Shown here one piece after another: positions 24,717 through 33,517 of a stretch of 64,000 bases of DNA. Position numbers and translations under genes: made by a program. Every line of letters begins with the position of its first letter. Position 1 is the first letter of the stretch. The stretch comes from JAJPHI01 sp035541875. GTDB taxonomy: Bacteria > Desulfobacterota > Binatia > Binatales > Binataceae. The notes below the pieces were generated by a model that was not told where the DNA came from, made no database searches, and worked only from the letters and a program-made list of their open reading frames with translations. The stretch lies in the NCBI GenBank assembly GCA_035541875.1, contig DATKML010000005.1:20122-84121 (forward strand), written 5' to 3'.

Positions 24717-25646
24717 TTGAAAGACCTGCTCGAGCGGGCCCAGATCCTTGCCGAAGCGCTGCCTTATATACAGCGCTTTCGCGGCAAAACCTTCGTTATC
24801 AAGTACGGTGGCCATGCGATGCTCACGCCGGAACTGCGCGAGAGCTTCGCGCAGGATATCGTGCTGCTTGAATCGGTCGGGATCAAAGCGGTGGTCGTGC
24901 ATGGCGGCGGTCCGCAGATCACGGAACTGATCGAAAAGCTCGGACTCAAATCCAGCTTCGTGCGCGGGATGCGCGTGACGGACGAAGCTACGATGGACGC
25001 GGCCGAGATGGTTCTGCAGAAGATCAACAAAGAGATCGTCGCGCTGATTTGGCGACAGGGCGGTCGCGCCGTCGGCCTTTCGGGTAAGGACGGCGATCTG
25101 ATGGTCGCGCGGAAGTTACTGGTTGAAGTTAAAGGCGACAACGGCAAAACCACCAAGGCCGATATCGGATTGGTTGGCGAAATCGACCAGGTGAACCCAG
25201 CCGGCTTGCGAGCGCTCGAAGAGGCCGGCTTTATTCCGGTGGTTGCGCCGGTCGGCGTCGGGCATGACGGGATGACCTATAACGTCAATGCCGACGTGGC
25301 TGCCGGAGCGATCGCTGGTGCGCTGAACGCAGAAAAGCTGATATTGCTTACCGACGTCGAGGGGGTCAAAAACTTGGTCGGCGAATTGCTTCATCAATTG
25401 GATGCAGTGCAGGCAAGAAAAATGATAGCCTCGGGCGCAATCGGCGCCGGGATGATCCCCAAGGTCGAATGCTGTCTCGACGCGCTGCGGGCAGGAGCAT
25501 TAAGTGCCCACGTAATCGACGGTCGCGTGCGTCATTCGGTGCTGCTCGAAGTTTTTACCGACGCCGGTATCGGCACCGAAGTAGTTGAACGCACGGCGCG
25601 GCCGGTAGTGAAGGCGCGCCGATCGCAGCCGAGTCGCCAAATCTAA
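24717..25646 (+). CDS. argB: acetylglutamate kinase
   Basis: A 309-residue amino-acid kinase phosphorylating N-acetylglutamate, step two of arginine synthesis. Visible blocks are FVIKYGGHAM near 25, VHGGGPQITELIEKLG near 62, the nucleotide-binding GLSGKDGDLMVARK near 121, and NVNADVAAGAIAGALNAEKL near 192. The start is a TTG at 24717 preceded by GGAG eight bases upstream; no ATG fits. It opens the arg run argB-argD-argF-argG-argH. argC, argJ and argA/E are not in this window. Confidence 0.95.
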   Translation: MKDLLERAQILAEALPYIQRFRGKTFVIKYGGHAMLTPELRESFAQDIVLLESVGIKAVVVHGGGPQITELIEKLGLKSSFVRGMRVTDEATMDAAEMVLQKINKEIVALIWRQGGRAVGLSGKDGDLMVARKLLVEVKGDNGKTTKADIGLVGEIDQVNPAGLRALEEAGFIPVVAPVGVGHDGMTYNVNADVAAGAIAGALNAEKLILLTDVEGVKNLVGELLHQLDAVQARKMIASGAIGAGMIPKVECCLDALRAGALSAHVIDGRVRHSVLLEVFTDAGIGTEVVERTARPVVKARRSQPSRQI

Positions 25647-25663
25647 GAAAGCGGAACTAACCG

Positions 25664-26860
25664 ATGAATAGTGCCGAAATTGTAGATCTCGCCCACGCCA
25701 ATCTTATCAATACCTACGGTTGCATGCCGCTGGCGTTCGATCACGGCAATGGCGTCTATCTGTACGATTCTGACGGCAACCGCTATCTCGATTTCTTTTG
25801 CGGCTTGGCGGTCACAAGTCTCGGCCACGCCCATCCGCGGATCGTCGGCGCGATTAAGGCGCAGGCGGATAAGTTGACCCATGCCTGTAATGTTTTCCAT
25901 ACCGAACCGATGGCGAAGTTGGCGGCGCGTATAGGGCATGCATTCGGCGATGGTCGGGTCTTCTTCTGTAACTCAGGCGCCGAGGCCAACGAGGCCGCGC
26001 TGAAGCTCGCCCGGCGTTGGGGGCACGGCAACGGCGGCAAATTCGAATTTATCGCGACGCAGGGCTCCTTCCATGGACGCACTTTCGCGACGCTGAGTGC
26101 GACCGGTCAGGAAAAGTACCACGTAGGATTCATGCCGCTCGTGCCGGGATTCAAGCTAGTGCCTTATGATGATGTCGCCGCGATCGAAGGGGCGATCACG
26201 AATCAAACGGTCGGCGTGATCGTCGAGCCAATTCAGGGTGAAGGTGGTGTCGTAACCCCGAAACCCGACTATCTTGCCCGACTGCGCGAGGTTTGTGACC
26301 GCGCGAAGATCCTCCTGATCGTCGACGAAGTGCAGACCGGGATGGGCCGGACGGGCAAACTCTTCGGCTACCAGCACAGCGGGATCAAACCCGACGTTAT
26401 TACTTTGGCCAAGGCACTCGGTGGTGGTGTGCCGATCGGCGCGATGGTCGCGAAGGCAGAGATCGCCTCGGCGCTGACGCCGGGCACTCACGGATCGACC
26501 TTCGGCGGTAATCCGATCGCATGTGCCGCCGCGCTCGGCGTCTTCGATGCGCTCGAGCAGGACGGTGCGATCGCCAATGCGGCGGAGGTTGGCGGCTATT
26601 TGATTTCGCGCCTGCGCGAAATCGCGAAGGATTGTCCCAACGTTCGCGAAGTCCGCGGTGCCGGGATGATTATCGGTGTCGTGCTGAACCATCCGGTGAA
26701 AGCCGTAGTCGATGCTTGTTACGCCGAGCGCCTGGTAGTTAACGGCACGGCTGACAACGTGCTTCGTCTATTGCCACCACTTATACTGACTCGCGCCGAG
26801 GCCGACGCCGGATTGGCGATTATCGAACGTGCGCTCCGCGCTGCCGCCAAGGCATCCTGA
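25664..26860 (+). CDS. argD: acetylornithine aminotransferase
   Basis: A 398-residue class III PLP aminotransferase producing N-acetylornithine; related enzymes also serve in succinyldiaminopimelate transamination, so a dual role is possible given the lysine genes downstream. Features: FCGLAVTSLGHAHPRI near 47, CNSGAEANEAALKLAR near 104, GSFHGRTFATLSATGQEKYH near 132, the DEVQTGMGRTG block near 220, and the Schiff-base lysine about 250 in TLAKALGGGVPIGAM. It starts 17 bases after argB and is followed by argF after 16 bases. Confidence 0.95.
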   Translation: MNSAEIVDLAHANLINTYGCMPLAFDHGNGVYLYDSDGNRYLDFFCGLAVTSLGHAHPRIVGAIKAQADKLTHACNVFHTEPMAKLAARIGHAFGDGRVFFCNSGAEANEAALKLARRWGHGNGGKFEFIATQGSFHGRTFATLSATGQEKYHVGFMPLVPGFKLVPYDDVAAIEGAITNQTVGVIVEPIQGEGGVVTPKPDYLARLREVCDRAKILLIVDEVQTGMGRTGKLFGYQHSGIKPDVITLAKALGGGVPIGAMVAKAEIASALTPGTHGSTFGGNPIACAAALGVFDALEQDGAIANAAEVGGYLISRLREIAKDCPNVREVRGAGMIIGVVLNHPVKAVVDACYAERLVVNGTADNVLRLLPPLILTRAEADAGLAIIERALRAAAKAS

Positions 26861-26876
26861 CCGACGAGAAGGAATC

Positions 26877-27860
26877 ATGGGCGCTGCCCTCAAGACCCAG
26901 CGTAAGCAACTGACAAAGCGAGATTTTCTCGATATGAGTTCGCTCACGCCTGCCGAACTCGATGGGCTGCTGCGACTCGCCACCCGGCTCAAGGCCGAGG
27001 TGAAGACCGGTATCGAGCATCCTTTCCTGCGTGGCAAGACGATGGCGATGATCTTTCAGAAGCCATCGCTGCGTACGCGAATCACCTTCGAAACCGGGAT
27101 GGCGCAGCTGGGCGGCCACGCGATCTACCTTGCTCCGCAGGATATCGGGATCGGCGAGCGCGAGTCGGTTAAGGACGTCGCCCGGAACCTCTCACGATGG
27201 GTCGACTTGATCATGATTCGCACGTTTTCGCATACGACGTGCGTCGAACTCGCCAAAGAATCAACCGTGCCGGTGATCAACGGCCTGACCGACCTGCTTC
27301 ATCCGTGTCAGGTACTTGCCGATTTGCTGGCCCTGCGCGAGCGTTTCGGAGAACTCAGCAAGCTCAAGGTTGCGTTCGTGGGTGATGGCTTCAACCTGGC
27401 GCAGAGCTGGATCGAAGCTGCATCCTTGGTGCGATTCGATTTGCGCCTGGCATGTCCGCTGGGCTACGAGCCGGAAAAGACCTTCGTCGCGCAGATGCGA
27501 CGCGAGAAGCTCGGCCTTATCACGCATGATCCGGTCGAGGCAGTCCGCGACGCTGACGTTATCTATACGGACACCTGGACCTCGATGGGCCAGGAGGCCG
27601 AAGCCACCAAGCGGCGACACGACTTCAAAGCTTTCCAGGTCAATTCGGCGCTACTCAAGGACGCCAAGCGCGACGCGGTCGTGATGCATTGCCTGCCGGC
27701 CCATCGCGGCGAAGAAATTACCGATCAGGTGCTCGACGGCCCGCAATCGATCGTGCTGGAGCAGGCCGAAAACCGCCTCCACGCTCAAAAAGCCGTGATG
27801 ATCTGGCTGTCACGTCCCGAGGTTCTGGCCCATCAGGGGCCCTCATCCGTTCAACTCTGA
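26877..27860 (+). CDS. argF: ornithine carbamoyltransferase
   Basis: A 327-residue transcarbamoylase making citrulline. The carbamoyl-phosphate site SLRTRITFETGMAQLGGHA lies near 64, MIRTFSHTTCVELA near 113, LLHPCQVLADLLAL near 141, the ornithine site DGFNLAQSWIEAA near 172, and MHCLPAHRGEEI near 269. Some residues in the ornithine-binding loop differ from the commoner GDGRNN/NNV pattern, and N-acetylornithine or N-succinylornithine transcarbamoylase cannot be fully excluded. I use the ATG at 26877 after AAGGA; an upstream frame start at 26829 lies inside argD. Confidence 0.92.
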   Translation: MGAALKTQRKQLTKRDFLDMSSLTPAELDGLLRLATRLKAEVKTGIEHPFLRGKTMAMIFQKPSLRTRITFETGMAQLGGHAIYLAPQDIGIGERESVKDVARNLSRWVDLIMIRTFSHTTCVELAKESTVPVINGLTDLLHPCQVLADLLALRERFGELSKLKVAFVGDGFNLAQSWIEAASLVRFDLRLACPLGYEPEKTFVAQMRREKLGLITHDPVEAVRDADVIYTDTWTSMGQEAEATKRRHDFKAFQVNSALLKDAKRDAVVMHCLPAHRGEEITDQVLDGPQSIVLEQAENRLHAQKAVMIWLSRPEVLAHQGPSSVQL

Positions 27861-27870
27861 TAAGTCTGAG

Positions 27871-29100
27871 ATGACCGCTTCAAAGACAAAGAAAATTGTT
27901 CTCGCCTACTCGGGTGGGCTCGATACCTCCGTCATCCTGCGCTGGATCAGGGACTATTTCGATTGCGAAGTGGTTACCTATTGCGCCGATGTCGGTCAGG
28001 CCGATGAAACCGAGGGACTCGAGGCCAAGGCCCTCGCGACCGGGGCGAGCAAGCTCTATATCGAAGACCTGCGCGATGAATTCGCCAGCGATTTTGTCTT
28101 CCCGATGATGCGCGCGAATGCGATCTACGAGGGCTACTACCTGCTCGGCACCTCGATCGCCCGCCCGGTAATCGCGAAGAAGCAGGTCGAAATCGCGCTG
28201 CGCGAAGGCGCCGACGCGGTCGCTCACGGCGCTACGGGCAAAGGCAACGATCAGGTACGCTTCGAGCTGACTTTCGCGCGACTCGCGCCTGAGTTGAAGA
28301 TTATAGCCCCCTGGCGGATGGCCGATTGGCCGTTCAACGGGCGCGCCGATATGATCGCTTACGCCTCCGAGAAAAAGATTCCCGTTCCGGTAACGGCGGA
28401 AAAGCCCTACTCGATGGATCGGAATCTGGTACATATCAGCTACGAAGGCGGCGTGCTGGAAGATCCCTGGCGCGAGCCCTACGAAGATATGTTCCGGCTG
28501 ACGGTCTCGCCGGAGAAGGCTCCCGATCAAGCTGAATATGTCGAGGTCGAGTACGATCGGGGTAATCCGGTCGCGATTAACGGCGAACGGCTATCACCCG
28601 TGCGCCTAATCGAGCGCGCCAACGAAATCGGCGGACGCCACGGTATCGGCCGGGTCGATCTGGTTGAGAATCGGTACGTCGGAATCAAATCGCGCGGCGT
28701 GTATGAGACGCCGGGGGTCACACTCCTGCTGCACGCTCATCGGGCGGTAGAGCAGCTGACGCTCGATCGCGAAGTGATGCATCTGCGCGACGGACTTATC
28801 CCGCGGTACGCCGAATTCGTGTACAATGGCCACTGGTTCACTCCTGAACGCGAGGCGCTGCAGGCGTTGATCGACGACGCGCAGAGAAATGTGACCGGCA
28901 CAGCCCGTCTCAAGCTGTATAAAGGCAACGCATGGATTGCCGGGCGCCGCTCGGACAACTCCCTGTATGACCCGACGATCGCGAGCTTCGAAGAAGCCGG
29001 TGGTTATCAGCAGGCTGACGCCGAGGGCTTCATCCGGCTGGGCAGTTTGCGCCTGCGCGCGTTGGCCCGGATCGATCAGCGGAATAAGCGGAGATCGTAG
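27871..29100 (+). CDS. argG: argininosuccinate synthase
   Basis: A 409-residue synthase condensing citrulline and aspartate with ATP. The N-type pyrophosphatase loop is LAYSGGLDTSVILRW near 11-25. Further family blocks are YCADVGQADETEGLEAKAL near 37, TSIARPVIAKKQVEIA near 95, AHGATGKGNDQVRFEL near 115, and IGIGRVDLVENRYVGIKSRG-type sequence near 250-270. It starts ten bases after argF. A 58-codon zinc-ribbon ORF lies between it and argH. Confidence 0.96.
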   Translation: MTASKTKKIVLAYSGGLDTSVILRWIRDYFDCEVVTYCADVGQADETEGLEAKALATGASKLYIEDLRDEFASDFVFPMMRANAIYEGYYLLGTSIARPVIAKKQVEIALREGADAVAHGATGKGNDQVRFELTFARLAPELKIIAPWRMADWPFNGRADMIAYASEKKIPVPVTAEKPYSMDRNLVHISYEGGVLEDPWREPYEDMFRLTVSPEKAPDQAEYVEVEYDRGNPVAINGERLSPVRLIERANEIGGRHGIGRVDLVENRYVGIKSRGVYETPGVTLLLHAHRAVEQLTLDREVMHLRDGLIPRYAEFVYNGHWFTPEREALQALIDDAQRNVTGTARLKLYKGNAWIAGRRSDNSLYDPTIASFEEAGGYQQADAEGFIRLGSLRLRALARIDQRNKRRS

Positions 29101-29111
29101 GAAACAAGATC

Positions 29112-29288
29112 GTGGGCAAGGTGCTTCAATTCAGACCGCCGCGTCCCACGCCAAAACTGGTTCCGCGTACGCGGTCTGGCGATTGCCCCAAGTGCAATCA
29201 CAAACTCGATGTGCACGTGACGCACCCTAATGGATCGCTGAGCTGCGCTGCCCGCGGATGCCTTTGCCATACGCCCCCTACACGTTAG
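29112..29288 (+). CDS. 58-residue cysteine-rich protein between argG and argH
   Basis: A short frame beginning at GTG (29112), 11 bases after the argG stop, with AGGA about nine bases upstream. The product begins MGKVLQFRPPRPTPKLVP and contains CPKC near residue 25, then C-x4-C-x-C-H near 45-52, a plausible zinc ribbon or knuckle. I do not recognise a named family. Co-directional packing inside the arg operon and the ordered cysteines suggest a real small gene. Its role in arginine synthesis, if any, is unknown. Confidence 0.55.
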   Translation: MGKVLQFRPPRPTPKLVPRTRSGDCPKCNHKLDVHVTHPNGSLSCAARGCLCHTPPTR

Positions 29289-29342
29289 AACCGCAACGCT
29301 TGTAGCACCTGCAGGTTTCCGGCAACCTTTTCCTCTCTACTT

Positions 29343-30752
29343 ATGAAAGCAAGCCGTTCAGGCGCGCCGGAGGCTACCAACCTACTCCGGGGGCGATTCA
29401 AAAAGGGCCGACTACCTGAAGTCGAGAGCTTTACCGCGTCGCTCCCGTTTGATAGGCGGCTCTATCGCCACGATATCCGCGGCTCGATCGCCCACGCGCG
29501 GATGCTCGGCGCGATCAAACTGCTGAGCCCGCGAGAAGTCAGCGCAATAACGGCAGGCTTGCGCGCTATCGAGCGCGAGATCGATCAAGGAGCGTTCAAT
29601 TTTGTCCTCTCCGATGAGGATATTCATCTCGCAATCGAACGCCGTCTGACCGAAAAGATCGGCGCGCCGGGCCAGAAGCTCCATACCGGTCGTTCGCGCA
29701 ATGACCAGGTCGCGCTGGATTTGCGGCTCTATCTTCGCGACGAGATCGCAGAGGTTCTTCGCCTCATCGAGTGCTTGCGTCAAAGCCTGATTGCGGTGGC
29801 CGCGGCCCACGCTGAGACTGTGATGCCCGGCTATACCCATCTGCAACGCGCGCAGCCTGTGACGCTGGCGCATCATCTGATCGCTTACGTCGAGATGTTC
29901 GGGCGTGATTACGAGCGCTTCGAACAAACGCTGCATCGCACGGACGTGATGCCGTTGGGAGCGGGCGCCCTGGCGGGCAGCACGCTGCCGCTGGATCGGC
30001 ATCTCGTGGCCCGCGAACTGGGTTTCAGCCGTATCGCGGAAAACAGCATGGATGCGGTCGCAGATCGCGATTTCGTGCTCGATTTTCTCAGCGCCTCGGC
30101 GATTCTCGCGATCCATTTTTCGCGGATGGCCGAAGAGATTATCCTCTGGACGACTGCCGAGTTCGGCTTCGCCGATCTGCCCGATGAGTTCGCGACCGGC
30201 AGCTCGATGATGCCGCAGAAAAAGAATCCCGATCTGCTCGAATTGATTCGCGGCAAGACCGGGCGCGTGGTCGGCGCCCTGATGGCGATGCTGACGATCC
30301 TGAAAGGGCTGCCGCTAACCTACAACTCGGACCTCCAAGAAGATAAAGAGCGGGTCTTCGACGTTGTCGATACCATCAAGCCGGTCCTCTCCCTGCTCTC
30401 TCAATTCTGGCCGCAACTGGCCTTCAAGCCCGATGTAATGCGAGCAGGCGCGGGCGGCTTCGCCTTGGCTACGGACCTTGCCGAATACCTGGTCTCGCGC
30501 GGGGTGCCATTTCGCGAGGCTCACGAGATCGTCGGTTCGTTGGTACGCGACACAATCGCTCGTGGTCTGGCCATCACAGATCTGACGCTCGAAGATTTAC
30601 GCCGCTATTCGCCGAAGTTCGGTACCGACGCCCTTGCCGCGCTCTCGGTCGATAGGTCATTGGAGGCACGCGCATTACCCGGTGGTCCCGCGCCCAAACT
30701 GGTTCGGACCCGGCTGCGCCGTTTGCGCAAAGAGCGAGGCCCTAAACGATGA
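29343..30752 (+). CDS. argH: argininosuccinate lyase
   Basis: A 469-residue fumarase-superfamily enzyme releasing arginine and fumarate, the final step of the pathway. Signature blocks: LHTGRSRNDQVALDLRLYLR near 116-135, PGYTHLQRAQPVTLAHHL near 162, and the catalytic-serine loop GSSMMPQKKNPDLLELIRG near 282-300. Residues 1-20 form a basic extension before the usual start region (LLRGRFKKG). It overlaps the following lipoprotein gene by four bases, so the two are translationally coupled. Confidence 0.95.
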   Translation: MKASRSGAPEATNLLRGRFKKGRLPEVESFTASLPFDRRLYRHDIRGSIAHARMLGAIKLLSPREVSAITAGLRAIEREIDQGAFNFVLSDEDIHLAIERRLTEKIGAPGQKLHTGRSRNDQVALDLRLYLRDEIAEVLRLIECLRQSLIAVAAAHAETVMPGYTHLQRAQPVTLAHHLIAYVEMFGRDYERFEQTLHRTDVMPLGAGALAGSTLPLDRHLVARELGFSRIAENSMDAVADRDFVLDFLSASAILAIHFSRMAEEIILWTTAEFGFADLPDEFATGSSMMPQKKNPDLLELIRGKTGRVVGALMAMLTILKGLPLTYNSDLQEDKERVFDVVDTIKPVLSLLSQFWPQLAFKPDVMRAGAGGFALATDLAEYLVSRGVPFREAHEIVGSLVRDTIARGLAITDLTLEDLRRYSPKFGTDALAALSVDRSLEARALPGGPAPKLVRTRLRRLRKERGPKR

Positions 30753-31255
30753 AGCTACTGCGATCTAAATCATGGCGTCTTGCGTTGGCGACCGGTGTGC
30801 TCCTGTCCGCCACGGGGTGCGGCGTTAAAAGCGCCCCACAGGCGCCCGAGCTGGTGCGCCCTGCCCCGATAACTGACCTTACCGCCGCCGCCGATAGCCA
30901 TGGGATCAAGCTGACGTGGGCACGACCGACCCATTACACGGGTGGCCATACGATGCGCGATCTGGGCGGATTCGTCGTGATGCGCGGCACCGGGGCCAAC
31001 GGGGAACTTCTGCCGCTGGTCGTATTGCCGGTAACCGATCAGGAGCGATTCTCGGTCGAACGCGAGTTCAGCTATATCGACACCGAAACCACGATCGGCA
31101 GCCTCTATCGGTACGAGATCCTCTCGCGCACTACAGACGGATACAGCAGCCCGCCTTCGAACGAGGTGGCCTTCACACGGAGCAAACCGGCCCCGCCACC
31201 CAATCCCGATACCTTCAAGCTTCCCTCGACCACGCCGCAAGCGGCCGGTAGCTGA
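30749..31255 (+). CDS. lipoprotein with fibronectin type III-like domain
   Basis: A 168-residue exported lipoprotein. The signal peptide (1-23) ends in a lipobox with Cys24 (SATGCG), followed by VKSAPQAPE. This resembles the C-G-x-K-x-x-P start of the small LptM/YifL-type lipoproteins often found beside lysA. Residues about 40-145 look like an FN3 beta-sandwich (PITDLTAAADSHGIKLTWARP; YRYEILSRTTDGYSSPPSNEV). A proline-rich tail follows. The gene is coupled to argH by a four-base overlap and lies before lysA. Function unknown; an envelope-assembly role is only suggested by position. Confidence 0.75.
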   Translation: MKLLRSKSWRLALATGVLLSATGCGVKSAPQAPELVRPAPITDLTAAADSHGIKLTWARPTHYTGGHTMRDLGGFVVMRGTGANGELLPLVVLPVTDQERFSVEREFSYIDTETTIGSLYRYEILSRTTDGYSSPPSNEVAFTRSKPAPPPNPDTFKLPSTTPQAAGS

Positions 31256-31356
31256 GTCCGCATCGTCGAGATTCGAGGACTGTTTGGGGCGCGAATCGCC
31301 CTGTGGTAAAAATGCGCTACGGCTGTCTACATGACTGCCGCGATCGATACATACGA

Positions 31357-32625
31357 ATGAATTATTTCAATTACAAAGGGCAAGAACTCTTTGCCGAGGA
31401 CGTTTCCGTAGCCGAACTCGCAAAGCGACTGGGTACACCTCTCTATATCTATAGCGCGCGCACGCTCCGACGGCATTTCCGCGTTATGAGCGAGGCCTTC
31501 AAGGGCACCGACGTGCTTATCTGCTTCGCGATGAAGGCACTGTCGAATTTGAGCGTGCTCAAGCTGTTCGGCGATATGGGTGCCGGTTTCGATATCGTTT
31601 CCGTCGGTGAGCTGATGCGATGCATCCGCGCTGGCGCCGACCCGGGCAAGATTGTCTTCTCGGGTGTCGGCAAGACCGACGAAGAGATAGAAGCGGCACT
31701 CAAGGCCAAGATCCTGATGATCAATGTTGAGTCGCGGCCCGAATTGGGTCGGATCTCCGAAGTCGCTCGCCGCTTGGGCGTTCAGGCGCCAGTCAGCCTG
31801 CGCGTGAATCCGGATCTCGACCCAGGAACCCATCCACATATTTCGACCGGCCATCGCGACAGCAAATTCGGCATCCCACTATCGCAGGTGAACGAGTATT
31901 ACGCGGAAGCGCAGAACCTACCGAATCTCGATCTAGCTGGCCTGAGCACTCATATCGGCTCGCAGATTACCGAGACCGATCCATTCAGCGAAGCGGGTCA
32001 GAAGGTCGCGAAGATCGTCACGGACCTGCGCGCAAACGGGATCGCCCTGCGCTACGTCGATCTCGGCGGCGGGCTCGGTATCCCCTATCAGGAAGAGCCG
32101 CCATCGCCCAATCAGTACGCCTCGGCGTTGATGGCCCCTCTAAAGGGCCTCGGCGTGAAGTTCATCGTCGAACCCGGCCGCGTGCTCGTCGGCAATGCGG
32201 GGATACTGGTCACGAAAGTACTCTACGTTAAGGAAACCGACGTGAAGCGCTTCGTCGTAATCGACGGTGCGATGAACGATCTGATCCGCCCCGTCCTGTA
32301 CGAGGCGTTCCACGATATTCGCCCGGTGATCAAGCGAGATGATCGCAAGATCGTCAATGGAGATGTCGTCGGACCGGTATGTGAGAGCGGTGATTTCTTT
32401 GCACGTGAGCGCGATATGCCCGAGGCGCAATCGGGCGATCTGCTCGCCGTGATGAGTGCCGGCGCTTACGGCTTCGTGATGTCGTCGAACTACAACAGCC
32501 GGCCGCGCCCTGCTGAAGTTATCGTTAACGGGTCCGATTACACGGTCGTACGCGAGCGCGACACCTTCGAAGATATTATCCGTGGCGAGAAGCTCGTGAC
32601 GATCGGGGCTGGTCCCGATGCCTAA
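31357..32625 (+). CDS. lysA: diaminopimelate decarboxylase
   Basis: A 422-residue fold-III PLP enzyme converting meso-DAP to lysine. The cofactor lysine is about residue 60 in CFAMKALSN, followed by GAGFDIVSVGEL. The glycine-rich phosphate site is DLGGGLGIPY near 222, EPGRVLVGNAG lies near 270, and the second active-site block GPVCESGDFFARERDMP with the catalytic cysteine lies near 335. The C-terminal GAYGFVMSSNYNSRPRPAEV is typical. I choose the ATG at 31357; an earlier frame start at 31303 adds 18 residues not seen in the family. It overlaps dapF by eight bases. Confidence 0.95.
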   Translation: MNYFNYKGQELFAEDVSVAELAKRLGTPLYIYSARTLRRHFRVMSEAFKGTDVLICFAMKALSNLSVLKLFGDMGAGFDIVSVGELMRCIRAGADPGKIVFSGVGKTDEEIEAALKAKILMINVESRPELGRISEVARRLGVQAPVSLRVNPDLDPGTHPHISTGHRDSKFGIPLSQVNEYYAEAQNLPNLDLAGLSTHIGSQITETDPFSEAGQKVAKIVTDLRANGIALRYVDLGGGLGIPYQEEPPSPNQYASALMAPLKGLGVKFIVEPGRVLVGNAGILVTKVLYVKETDVKRFVVIDGAMNDLIRPVLYEAFHDIRPVIKRDDRKIVNGDVVGPVCESGDFFARERDMPEAQSGDLLAVMSAGAYGFVMSSNYNSRPRPAEVIVNGSDYTVVRERDTFEDIIRGEKLVTIGAGPDA

Positions 32626-33511
32626 GCTGCCCTTCGTAAAGATGCACGGATGCGGCAACGACTATGTTTACGTCGTGGCCGACAAGGTACGTCCTTCCGA
32701 TCCGGGCGAACTGTCTAAGCGCGTATCTGATCGACGCTTCGGTGTTGGCGGCGATGGGCTGATTATGCTCTGTCCATCCGATAAGGCTGACGTTCGGATG
32801 GAAATGTACAACGCGGATGGCAGCCGCGGTGAGATGTGCGGTAACGGTATCCGCTGCGTCGCGCGCCTCTATCATTCGATTTCAGGTGGCGCCAAGAATC
32901 CCATCGCGGTCGACACCGATTGTGGCATCAAGACAATCGCGTTGCGCGTCGATAGAAATCAGGTGGCAGCCACCGTCGATATGGGCGAGCCGATCCTCGA
33001 AGGTCGCGAGATTCCGACGGATCACGATGGGCGCGTAATCGATTTCCCGCTCGAAATCGCCGGCAAAGTGCAGAAGATCACCGCCGTCTCGATGGGTAAT
33101 CCGCACTGTGTCGTATTCGTCGAAGATGAGAGCATATTCGCGATGGACGATTCGGCGTTCGGCGAGTTGGGCCGCAAATTCGAGCACCATCCGTTCTTCC
33201 CGCGTCGCGTCAACACCGAATTCATCCTGCCCGTTAGCCGTAATCGTTTGAGGATGCGCGTGTGGGAGCGCGGCTCAGGCGAGACACTCGCGTGCGGTAC
33301 CGGCGCCTGCGCGGCGCTCGTCGCGGCAGTGCTCACGAGCCGGGCCGATCGCCAGGCGACAGTGGAGTTGCGTGGCGGTAATCTTGAGATCGAGTGGCGC
33401 GAGAGTGGGCCACAGGCAAATCATATCTTCATGACTGGTGAGGCGGTTGAGGTCTTTCGAGGCGAACTCGATCTGCGCGACGGTGAGCTGATCGCCGCCG
33501 CCGGGAGGTAA
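32618..33511 (+). CDS. dapF: diaminopimelate epimerase
   Basis: A 297-residue PLP-independent racemase interconverting LL- and meso-diaminopimelate. The two catalytic cysteines are in place: about Cys74 in MCGNGIRCVAR and about Cys226 in GETLACGTGACAALVA. The N-terminus FVKMHGCGNDYVYV is diagnostic. It supplies meso-DAP both to lysA and to peptidoglycan, which fits a diderm. It lies between lysA (eight-base overlap) and dapA (six-base gap). Confidence 0.96.
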   Translation: MPKLPFVKMHGCGNDYVYVVADKVRPSDPGELSKRVSDRRFGVGGDGLIMLCPSDKADVRMEMYNADGSRGEMCGNGIRCVARLYHSISGGAKNPIAVDTDCGIKTIALRVDRNQVAATVDMGEPILEGREIPTDHDGRVIDFPLEIAGKVQKITAVSMGNPHCVVFVEDESIFAMDDSAFGELGRKFEHHPFFPRRVNTEFILPVSRNRLRMRVWERGSGETLACGTGACAALVAAVLTSRADRQATVELRGGNLEIEWRESGPQANHIFMTGEAVEVFRGELDLRDGELIAAAGR

Positions 33512-33517
33512 CTGGCG

